DNA from: Caecitellus pseudoparvulus
Taxonomy: Eukaryota; Bigyra: Bicosoecida
Reading direction: 5' to 3'
Length of the DNA: 64,000 bases
Assembly (NCBI GenBank): GCA_965644315.1
Contig: CBFFRQ010000026.1
Location: 1-64,000, forward strand
Shown here: positions 41,498 to 50,005 of the stretch, piece after piece
Layout of the letters: each line of letters starts with the position of its first letter
Position numbering within the stretch: the stretch's first letter is position 1
Notes under the pieces: model-generated
Told to the model about the DNA's origin: nothing
What the model saw: only the letters and a program-made list of their open reading frames with translations
Databases searched by the model: none
Position numbers and translations under genes: made by a program

Positions 41498-41785
41498 GCT
41501 GCCGTTGTTGATGACGGGGGCGAAGAGCTGCGAGGAGAGGGTACGGCCCCCTTTGCGATCCACGCGGCCTTTTGCAGCACCGGAAGCACACTCAAGTGTG
41601 GGATTCACTTGCTCGCCAGATCTTCTGCCGAAGTCGGGACCAGCCTGGCCTGGGGTTAGTACTTCTTGCCCAGTGCTGGCGGCTTCACTCTGCTCAGAAG
41701 AGTCAGTCGCACCGACTTGCACGCCGCACCGTTGGCAGGCATCAGCGCAGCATTAGCACCCGAGCAGTGTATTGTAGCAAGTAAA

Positions 41786-42700
41786 TCAGCAGCACTTTTT
41801 ACGCCGAGGGCAGCAGCGGGTGGGGCGTGGTAGCTTGCTAGCCAGGAGTTTCGTTAGTACCAGAACCAGTTGTACCCAAGCTGCGTACTCCAGAGAAGAG
41901 TCCCCTTCTTCAAAGCGTGAGGCATTGAGACTGAGTACACCCACAAAGAAGACCACCAGAGCACTGAACAGAGTAAGACGCACAGACGCCGTAAACAAAG
42001 TCTGAGCGCGTAACAGCCGCTGGTGAGCTTCAAGCAGTGCTTGCCGGAGGGGTTCTTGCCCGACTCCTTCTTCACGTGCCATACCTGCGTCATCATTGCC
42101 TTGAAATTCAAAGGGCACTGGACTCCCCATGCAGAATGCAAGCCTGGCGTAGAAACACGAAGGAGATCGCTGGCAGCACCAAAGAACGCCTTCCTCCGCC
42201 CATGTCTGCAATCTTCGTGAATGCCCCACATTCCAGCTCTGTGAGCTCGGCAGGTCATGCTCACCTTGTTCATCTGTCTGCGAGCCTACAACAAGCTGTT
42301 GGGTTTCGAATCTGTAGAGTTTGGCCCTGTCTCGTAGGCTTCGGGTCGTGGTGCAGTTCGGCATGTAGGGCCATTGGTCAGGGGTCCAGCGAGGGTTCAA
42401 CGCCGGGGGCAGCATCGTGAGGGACAGAATTTCCCTGTCCAGCGATTCTTCATCCAACTTTGTTTCGCGAAAGTTGTCGAATCTACCTTCGCGGCGCAGC
42501 TCGCCTTCTGTCCTGTGTCGCAGGGCACGAATTGCCGGTCGTCGCCACACCGAAACGGTGGCAGTACAAGGCCGGCCGGAGATGAAGAGAAGTACCCAAC
42601 TGAGCCAGTCAATGGCTGCCGCAAGAACGAGCAGGGCAGCACACTTTACAGAGCTGCCTACGAGCAATGCGCTCAGCTGACCAAGCCAGCCGGACAGCAT
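41786..42700 (-). CDS. Orphan four-span membrane protein with CC tail
   Basis: From ATG 42700 the product has 304 residues. Two adjacent hydrophobic segments lie at the N-terminus (SGWLGQLSALLVG; ALLVLAAAIDWLSWVLLFIS). A hydrophilic central region of about 170 residues with Arg- and Glu-rich helices follows. Two further hydrophobic segments lie near the C-terminus (TLFSALVVFFVGVLSL; AAWVQLVLVLTKLLA). It ends in a Cys-rich basic tail, RCCPRRKKCC, which could be lipidated. The central region has no recognisable fold; similarity to small 2TM effector-type domains was considered but cannot be supported. The start could lie further upstream in an unseen exon. GC content is lower than in neighbouring conserved genes. 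Confidence 0.55.
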   Translation of the reverse strand: MLSGWLGQLSALLVGSSVKCAALLVLAAAIDWLSWVLLFISGRPCTATVSVWRRPAIRALRHRTEGELRREGRFDNFRETKLDEESLDREILSLTMLPPALNPRWTPDQWPYMPNCTTTRSLRDRAKLYRFETQQLVVGSQTDEQGEHDLPSSQSWNVGHSRRLQTWAEEGVLWCCQRSPSCFYARLAFCMGSPVPFEFQGNDDAGMAREEGVGQEPLRQALLEAHQRLLRAQTLFTASVRLTLFSALVVFFVGVLSLNASRFEEGDSSLEYAAWVQLVLVLTKLLASKLPRPTRCCPRRKKCC

Positions 42701-43672
42701 GAGCACAAAGGCAGCAACCAAGCAAGAGCCATTTATCCGTTGCCAGCAAGGCGCACGGGCATTGGTAGTATCTGCCTGCAGGCGGGGCAGGGCGTGCGGC
42801 AGTGCGCGGAAGGTGATCGCACCGGTGTTTGAAACGCCGCCATCATCAGCCTACCAGTTCTATGTCGTCATCGTCCACATTGTCAAGAGCAAGGTCAAGT
42901 ACTCGTCCATAGTATCGGCAACTATGCCTCTCACAGCAGCACAGATTACCCATCTCTGGCAAGCGGCGATGGCTTCAGGCGCAAGCGTGACGTGCGTTGC
43001 AACGCAGGGGTGCGGGTTGCGCAGGAGCTGACAGCCTCGCACTTCTCCTCTGGAGCAAGACCAGTGCCCAGTGAAGGGATGGTTTTGGGGTGTGAGCAGT
43101 GGGTATAAAAGTAGGGAAGGAAGTGTTTTGCCGGAGGAGTGATCTGTCGCCCTCCTTGAGAGGGGGCCTTCACTGGCGCGTTTCACTGGCGTTGCAACCC
43201 AGTCTACCCTACGCGTGTGGCTGTCACAGCACGAGAGCGTCCAAATTGGGCAAGCGAAGACATAAAACGAGTCTCAGCGCGTTGCATTCGCCCTGGGATG
43301 TTGCTCTGTGCTGTCGGCGAAGGCGGAAAAATCGCCTTGCAAAGATCCCTGGTGCCCTGCGCTGTCTTCTCGAAAGCGGAGTTCTTCACAGGTAGCGACA
43401 CAAGAGGACAGTTTCGAGTCAAAGTGCGCTGTGTTGGATCACAAGATGTCGTTCCTTGAGGCCCTTGTTGGGGGGGGCTCAAGAGCTGGCCGAAGGGCAG
43501 TTCCCAGCCACCCGGTCCAGCGGAGCCGGACACGTTTGAGATGCCTGCCCAAAACACACGACACGCGGAACGCACTGCGCACAGCACAGAGCTTGGAGGA
43601 TCCCACTCCACGCCTCTCCAGCGTGAGCTGTGTCGCGCGCTCAGTTGAGCTTGGGGTGCCGTCACTTCCACC
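42701..43672. other. Intergenic region with an unassigned promoter
   Basis: This region of about 970 bp lies between the orphan membrane gene (-) and PPAN (+). Its middle is AT-richer. It contains a textbook TATA box (43104-43110, plus strand), but the next recognised start codon is PPAN at 43673. Plus-strand frames between them (up to about 98 codons) resemble no protein I know. Either PPAN has a long leader, or a short or non-coding transcript lies here. Confidence 0.5.
43104..43110 (+). promoter_or_regulatory. TATA box (TATAAAA)
   Basis: GGGTATAAAAGT is the best TATA match I noticed in the window and sits in GC-rich flanks. Transcription would start near 43135, over 500 bp before the PPAN ATG. 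Confidence 0.5.
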
Positions 43673-45387
43673 ATGCCACGCCGCGGAGCCAAGCGGGTGC
43701 GTTGCCAGCTGCCGCCGCCAGAGAACACCGCATGCCCGCCCGAAGCAAGACCCACGCCCCTGCCGCTCACAGACCAAGGCACGCACCCACGTGCCGGATC
43801 CGGAGGATGCCGTCGCGTCCGTGCCCCGCACCTTCGTCTTCCACCGAGGCCAGGTGAGCAGCGGCCACATCACAGGTGCAACTTCGACAGGCGATCACTG
43901 CCCCAACATGCTGTGCACAGGCGGAGAAGCCGGTACGAGAACTAGTCTCAGATATGCGCAAGCTGTTCATGCCACACACAGCCACGAAGCTGCGGGAAAC
44001 CAAGTGCGTGCCTGCGTGCGGAACTTGGGCGCTCCCATTCGATTTCCGCATGCTCTTCCCCGGCGCCCTGCCACGCAGGTCCAACTCCCTGAAGGATTTT
44101 GTGTCTGTCGCCGGCATGCTGCACGTGACACACTTCCTCATGCTGCGTGAGCGGTCCACCGGCGTGAACCTGCGCATCATGCGCGTGCCGCGAGGGCCAA
44201 CGCTCACGTTCCGCGTGCGGCGCTTCGTGCGTTGTCGGGACGTGCTGTCGGCGCAGAAGCGCCCCGCAGACGTGGCGCAGGCGTACCGCTTCCCGCCCCT
44301 GGTGGTGCTGAACGGTTTCTCTGCCGGCGGCTCCATGGGTGTGGAGGGCGCGCCAGGCAGCACCACCGACGCAGGCGCGTTGGCGCTGCAAACCATGCAG
44401 GCCACGCTGCAAGGCATGTTCCCCACCATTAACGTGCGCACAGTTGCACTGAAGCAGTGCCGGCGCGTGGTACTGTTCCACCGCGACAAGGACAGCGGGC
44501 TGGTGGAAATGCGGCATTTTCTCATCCGCGCAAACCCCGTCGGCGCCTCACGCGCTGTGCGCAAGCTGGGGCGCTCCAACGTGCCGAATTTGGGCGCACT
44601 GGGGGATGTTGCGGACTTTGTGCTGTCTGGGGGGCGCACAGGGGGCGGCGATGGCTACGCCACCTCAGACTCGGAGTTTGAAGACGAGGCAGGCCGCGTG
44701 ACGTTGCCCGCTGCGTTCGCCGGCAAAGGGAACAAAGCCGCCACGCGCTCCGCAGTGAAGCTGACGGAGCTGGGCCCGCGCCTGTCCCTGGAACTGCACA
44801 AAATCGAAGCTGGCCTGGACGAGGGGGAGGTCCTGTACAATGCCCGCGTGCACAAGTCGCCGGAGGAGGTGCTGGCCATGGCGCAGCGGCACGCCGTCGC
44901 AGCGACGGTCAAGGCGGCGCGCGTTGCCGAGCAGGCTGAGCACGTGGCTGCCAAGGAGGCCAAACGTGAGGCCAAGCGAGCAGCCAAGAAGGCACGCCGG
45001 GCGGAGCGCATGGCAGCGTTGGAGGAGGTCCTGGCGGCGGGTGGCACGGAAGGGTATGCTGCGGAAGATGAGGAGGGTGGCAGTGGGAGCGAGTCACAAC
45101 ACAGCGCCAGTGGCTCCGAGCAGGGGGCAGACAGCGCAGGGGAAGACAGTAGTGATGACGAGGGGGGTCTGGGGGAGGATTGGCAGGCGCAGCTGGAGGG
45201 TGGCAGCAGTGACAGTGACTCGGCGGCAGTGCAGAGCGGCCGAGGCACGAAACGCGCCGCCGCGGCAGCGCCACCCGCGCCTGCTCAGGGCAAGCGCCAG
45301 GCAGTGCCCAGTGCCTCTGGGATCCCCTCGCGTGCCAAGGCGCGCACTGTGCCGCTGGGCAAGGTGCTGCGCCGGCGGCGCAAGTGA
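43673..45387 (+). CDS. PPAN: Peter Pan/SSF1 Brix-domain ribosome biogenesis factor
   Basis: SSF1/PPAN is a nucleolar Brix-domain protein needed for 27S pre-rRNA processing in large-subunit assembly. Exons are 43673-43696, 43773-43853, 43921-44003 and 44079-45387 (introns 76, 67 and 75 nt; donors GTGCGT, GTGAGC, GTGCGT; all CAG), giving 498 residues. Splicing yields the basic start MPRRGAKR, then SVPRTFVFHRGQ, then EKPVRELVSDMRKLFMPHTA joined to KSNSLKDFVSVAGMLHVTHF. Other family motifs are MRVPRGPTLTFRV, PPLVVLNGF, FPTINV and VKLTELGPRLSLELHKIEAG. A Lys/Arg/Ala-rich coiled coil and an acidic, Ser-rich low-complexity tail ending KVLRRRRK follow, as is common for nucleolar proteins. The third intron is a multiple of three without a stop, so retention would insert 25 residues just before KSNSLKD. 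Confidence 0.94.
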
Positions 45388-45547
45388 GGCGGGCAGCGAC
45401 TGCGCAATTGCCGCACATGAATCACAATGCACGCGTCGCCGCCATCGCCACTGCCTGCTGTGGAACGCTGATCACTGAAGCTTACCTATTTACTTGAATC
45501 TTGTGCCGTTCTGCGGTGCTGGCGTGCATGACGGTGCGGAAAGCAGC

Positions 45548-46522
45548 ATGTCGGCGGGGCCGCTGGCCGGGCCACAACATGCGGCAGCTTTTGCTGCGTC
45601 TTTGAACGCCAGTCGGCAAGTACGCAAGGCCGCCCAGGCCATGGACGACGCAGCGCTGGATGCAGTGCTGGCGGTAAGCGACCTATCCCGGCCTGTGAAG
45701 CTGGCCTCTCGGCAGCGAGCCGGCGCGGCGCGTGTGGTGGACGGTTCAAAATCCGCGCACGCCGCCACTCTGGGCGCGAAACCCAGCAGCCTGGGGCGGC
45801 CGGAGGGCATGCTGCAGCGGCGCAAGATGTTGCAGCACTTGCAGACTCACGGCCCCTCCCGCCCCATCTTCTCCCCTCGTTCTGGGGCAAAAGACCCCCC
45901 CACGCTGCCTCGCACGGCGTGGATGCGAGCTGGCGCGACACCCACCACCTCCACACCTCGCCAACCCAGCCGCCCGCAGGCGGCGCGCACGCGCAGCACT
46001 GCGCCTGTGGAACCAGAATTTCCCGACGTGACCAAGGCACCTCTCGTGGCCCCGCCACAGCCCTCCACTCCTGACACGCCGCTTCGTGCGTTGCCACAAC
46101 AACGCGGCTCCAAGCGCCCCCGCACCTCCTCCACGGGCCGGGGGCGGGTTAGCACCGCTAGGGGCCACCGAAACCCACGCAGCCCCATGTCACAGCGCGC
46201 CTCTGGCCAGCGGCAGCGGCCGATGCAACGCAGCAGGGCTGCCAAGGCGCCCCGCCGCCGCCGCGACACGCTGCCGTTGTCGCCCGCTGCGTTGATGCGT
46301 GTGCGGAGCGACGGCAGCAGCGGTGAAGGTGGGGGGGCTGACGACAGCTGGCTGCACCGACGAGTGGCGCCGTCGTCCACCTCTCCCTCCTCGTGCAGCA
46401 GTGTGGAGGAGGTGGAGTGCGCGCCAGTGCAGTTGGCACGGTCACGGCGACCCCGCCTCGCGCTCACCGCCGTCTCACACACTGTCGTGGACCTGACACA
46501 AGACGACAGCGGCAGCGAATGA
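45548..46522 (+). CDS. Disordered nuclear-type protein with C-terminal SUMO-interacting motif
   Basis: ATG 45548 gives 324 residues in one exon; the frame is open slightly upstream but without another ATG. The N-terminal 60 residues are helical (ASLNASRQVRKAAQAMDDAA). The rest is Pro/Ser/Thr/Arg-rich, with several S/T-P sites and basic clusters (GSKRPRTS; KAPRRRRDT) that look like nuclear localisation signals. The last residues are VVDLTQDDSGSE: a hydrophobic V-V-D-L core followed by acidic and serine residues, the standard layout of a SUMO-interacting motif. A chromatin or DNA-repair adaptor would fit, but no family is recognised. It is convergent with DHODH, the two stops being 62 bp apart. 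Confidence 0.65.
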   Translation: MSAGPLAGPQHAAAFAASLNASRQVRKAAQAMDDAALDAVLAVSDLSRPVKLASRQRAGAARVVDGSKSAHAATLGAKPSSLGRPEGMLQRRKMLQHLQTHGPSRPIFSPRSGAKDPPTLPRTAWMRAGATPTTSTPRQPSRPQAARTRSTAPVEPEFPDVTKAPLVAPPQPSTPDTPLRALPQQRGSKRPRTSSTGRGRVSTARGHRNPRSPMSQRASGQRQRPMQRSRAAKAPRRRRDTLPLSPAALMRVRSDGSSGEGGGADDSWLHRRVAPSSTSPSSCSSVEEVECAPVQLARSRRPRLALTAVSHTVVDLTQDDSGSE

Positions 46523-46584
46523 GTGCGTGGTGTTTTCAATGCATGGTGCGTTTGCGTTCGCTGCCGTGGCCATGCTTGCTGCAT

Positions 46585-48143
46585 TCATGCGCGCGTTTCG
46601 GGCGCGGTGGGTGCCGGCAGGGGCTTGCGCTGCACGTCCACGCCAACAGCTTCCTGCACCGACGCAAAGCCACCCTTGCGCAGCAATTCCGCGAGGTCAG
46701 TCTTGATGTCCCGCAAAACCTGTGGACCGCCCAGGGAAACGCTGGAGTACAGCTGCACGAGGCTGGCGCCGGCTCGAATCTTCTCAAACGCGTCCTCGCC
46801 CGATGAAACGCCGCCCACGCCGACGATGGGCAGCGCATGCCCCACACGGGCGTACACCTTTTTCAGCACCTCTGTCGATGGACGGAAGAGTGGCGCACCG
46901 CTCAAGCCCCCAGTCTCGGCTGCGGCAAGTGCGGGGGGGCGTGTGTGGTCCTGTCGACAGGCGCAGCAACGCAGCACGCACCTCTCGCCGGGCTGCGCAG
47001 GTACACTGGCCTGGCCACTGTCGTGTTGCTGACAATGAGGCCGTCAATTCCTGCGCATGGGGTGAGGAAATGGAGTGTCGGGGGGGTGTCCACACCAGCC
47101 AGCGCGGCCATCGGGCGGCACACACCTGTGCTGAGCGCCACGGCGCAGATGTCGTCAATTTCCGCATCCGACAGGTCTGGCGCCACCTTGACGAGCAGCG
47201 GCGGTGCGTCGCGCTGCAGGGACGAGCCCCAGGGCAGGCCATCCCGGGCTTGCACGCAGGCAGTGATGAGTTGCTGCAGCTGCTCCTGCCGCTGCAGGGA
47301 GCGCAGGCCTGGCGTGTTGGGCGAGGACACGTTCACGACGATGTAGTCGGCGTACGGCGCCATGGTGCGCACGCCGCGCGTGAAGTCCTCCACGGCGTCC
47401 CCGTCTTTGTTCTTGCCCACGTTCACGCCCACGGGGCCCAGGCGCCGCAGGGCAGCGGGGTTGTCGCTGCGCCGCCGCATGTAGCTCACCACCCGTCCCT
47501 GCACCGTGTCCAGCCCCTCGCTGTTGAAGCCGTACCGGTTCACCACGGCGCCGTCCTCGGCGAGGCGAAATACGCGGGGCTTGGCGTTGCCGGGCTGGGG
47601 CTCGGGCGTGACGGACCCCACCTCCACCGCCCCGAACCCCATGCCCAGCATACCGTCCACCGCCTCCCCGCCCTTGTCGAAGCCCGCCGCCAGGCCGATG
47701 GGGTTGCCCAGCGTCATGCCCAGCCACTCCGTCGCTAGCTCCGGCGGGTCATTGTCGGAGTCAATGGGGGCCCAGCCCCGCGCTGCCGCCTGCACGCCGG
47801 CAACGTGGGCTGTCTCGGCGTCCAGCAGGTGCACCAGGGGCATGGCGGCGTTGGCCAGCCACCAGTACGGAGCCGTGCCACGCAGGTCCTGCACGGCAAA
47901 ATGGTACGCAGCACCAAACACTGCCACGGCACCCTGGAAAGTGGGCATCGCGATTGTGGCGGCGCAGAGGGCGGGGGAAGGCTGCGGAAATCGACTCACG
48001 CTGATTTGAGCCACGCCAGACAGCACGTCCCTGCCTGTGATGGGCTGTGCCACGCGAGCACCCTGGCTCTGCCACCTGCGACAGCCAAAAGCCATGCCCC
48101 TGTGGGCTGCTACTGCGGCAACAGGCGCCCTGGACCCCAGCAT
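46585..48143 (-). CDS. DHODH: Dihydroorotate dehydrogenase, class 2 (mitochondrial)
   Basis: This flavoenzyme oxidises dihydroorotate to orotate in pyrimidine synthesis and passes electrons to ubiquinone in the mitochondrial inner membrane. Exons in transcript order are 48000-48143, 47126-47933, 46982-47050 and 46585-46919 (introns 66, 75 and 62 nt; donors GTGAGT, GTGTGT, GTGCGT; all CAG), giving 451 residues. A basic N-terminus and a hydrophobic segment (GAVAVFGAAYHFAV) form the targeting and anchor part. FMN and substrate motifs are GNPIGLAAGFDKGGEAVDG, GSVTPEPQPGN and RYGFNSEG. VNVSSPNTPGLRSLQ contains the class 2 catalytic Ser. IDGLIVSNTTVARP and ETGGLSG are joined only after splicing, and IVGVGGVSSGEDAFEKIRAG follows. 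The first intron is in frame and stop-free, so the unspliced form also reads through. It shares a 250-bp divergent promoter region with the UBX gene. Confidence 0.94.
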
Positions 48144-48391
48144 GGCGTGGGAATCTCGGGAGGCAGGCGAAACACTGGTCCGGCAGCGTCGACCTCTTCC
48201 GCTGCACGGTCGGCGTCACACGCCCCGAAACACAAATGAAAGGCTCCAGTCTAGCAAAAGGGCCTAGAGATGTGGCTGCTGGCGTTGACGTTTGCCGCGG
48301 AGGATTGGATTTGCGCGCCAACTTCGCCTGAGCAGCAGCTTGGCTGCGCAGCTTGGGTGGCAGCCACGTGCCACCCCGCCCCGTGCCAGGC

Positions 48392-49840
48392 ATGCAGGGG
48401 GAAGGGGCAGCCGACCATGCACCAGCCCAGGTACAGGAGCCTGCACAAGGCGTGCTGTCGTGGTTGACGTGGCCCGTGCAGTGGCTGCTGGGCGCGCCTG
48501 CGCCAGCAGACGGTCGGGTGCGTCATGCAGCGAAACGCCACGGCAACGCACACGCCAGGAAGCACAGTCCCCACGTCCACCATGGCGGCAGGCACTGGCG
48601 CGGGCCTTTTCCAGCGCCATGACAGAACGCACAGGCGGGCGTGGCCCGCAGTTCCTCGAGTGTTCGTCCAAGGAAGCCATTCAGCGTGCACGGGACCAGT
48701 TCCAGCTGCTGCTGGTGTACATTCGCTCGGACCTGCACCAGGACACGCCCACTTTTGAGCAGTGCGTGGCGCGCTTGACCGCCCCCTCCCCCCAGACCAA
48801 CACACCCCTCTCACTAACTCACCCTCCCCGCCCTCCAGGGATGTGCTGAGCTCTGCGGAGGTGGCGCAGGTGCTGGGAGAGCACTTCATGGTGTGGGGCG
48901 CCGACGCCACGGCGCCAGATGGCTACGAGGCGCTGCAGATGTTCCAGGTGGGCTCCTTCCCCTACCTGGGCGTGTTCCTGCACGCCGGCGCGAACAAGGT
49001 GCAGTGCATCTGGAGCCACGAGGGGTACATGCCCGCCGCCGAGCTGGCTGCAGCGCTGGCGGCCGCCAATACCCAGGGGCGCCCCGTGGTGGAGCAGCAG
49101 CGCATGGAGGAGGAGGTGCGGCAGGCAGACCGCGCCCTGCGTGAGGAGCAGGCGGCACGGTACGAGGCGACGGTGGCGCGGGATTTGGAGCGGCAAGCGC
49201 AGCGGGAAGCGCAGGAGCAGCGGGAGTCACTCATGGAGGCGCTGCGGGAGAGCCGGCGCCTGGTGCGTGGCGCGAGCACTTGTCGCTGCAACACGCACGC
49301 CCTCACGCCCACACGCCCCCCTCCCTCCCATCACAGGCTAAGGAGGAGAGTGTGGCTGCCGCCAGGGCACGCATCGAGGCGTCCCCTGAGCCCCCCAAAC
49401 CTGACAGCCGTGGGCAGCTGCCGGACGGGTCCAAAGTGACCAGTATCCGCCTGCAGTTCCCTGATGGTACCAAGGTGCAGCGGCGGTTTCCATCCGATGC
49501 GCCCCTGCGGCTGGTGCGGGATTACGCCCTGGTGTTGCTGGCCTCCACGGGGGGTGCGACGCCCGATGACGTGGAGCTGAGCACGACCTTTCCTCGCAAG
49601 ACGTACGGCGCAGATGCCTTTGACATGACCCTGCTGGAGGCGCAGTGGCACCCCCGCGTGGTGCTGTTCGTGACGGGCCTGGAGAGCACAGACGAGGGGG
49701 AGATGCAGGCAGAGGCGGAGGCGGTGGTGTCTGGCGGCGCTGGTGCGGCAGCCAAGGCGGGTGGGGCAGGCGAGCAGCAAGGCCAGGAGCCCGCTGCGTC
49801 GCTGTCAGAGGAGGACTTGCTGGCTGGCGCCGGCAGTTGA
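48392..49840 (+). CDS. FAF2: FAF2/UBXD8-like UAS-UBX domain protein
   Basis: FAF2/UBXD8 recruits the p97/CDC48 ATPase to the ER and lipid droplets in ERAD and lipid control. Exons are 48392-48517, 48592-48761, 48839-49262 and 49337-49840 (introns 74, 77 and 74 nt; all donors GTGCGT, all CAG), giving 407 residues. A short hydrophobic segment (GVLSWLTWPVQWLLGAP) matches the family membrane hairpin. Next come PQFLECSSKEAIQRARDQFQ and LLLVYIRSDLHQDTPTFEQ (thioredoxin-like UAS domain), a Glu/Arg/Gln-rich coiled coil, and the UBX domain (IRLQFPDGTKVQRRFP; TTFPRKTYG, with the FPR loop that contacts p97). An Ala/Gly-rich tail ends the protein. The N-terminal ubiquitin-binding UBA domain of animal FAF2 is not visible; an additional 5' exon is possible since the start codon sits just behind an acceptor-like CCAG. 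Confidence 0.9.
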
Positions 49841-50005
49841 GGGGGGGGCTGGTGGTCGCCAAAACACCACGATCCAATGCATGTGGCAGCACTCGCCGCA
49901 AGAATGGGCCAGAGGGGGTGTGTCCTCGGCACACGCGCCCCGCCCAGCCAGGCTGCAGACGGCAGGCGGCGTGGCGAGAGACAGTGCTGAGAGTGTCGCT
50001 GCGGC

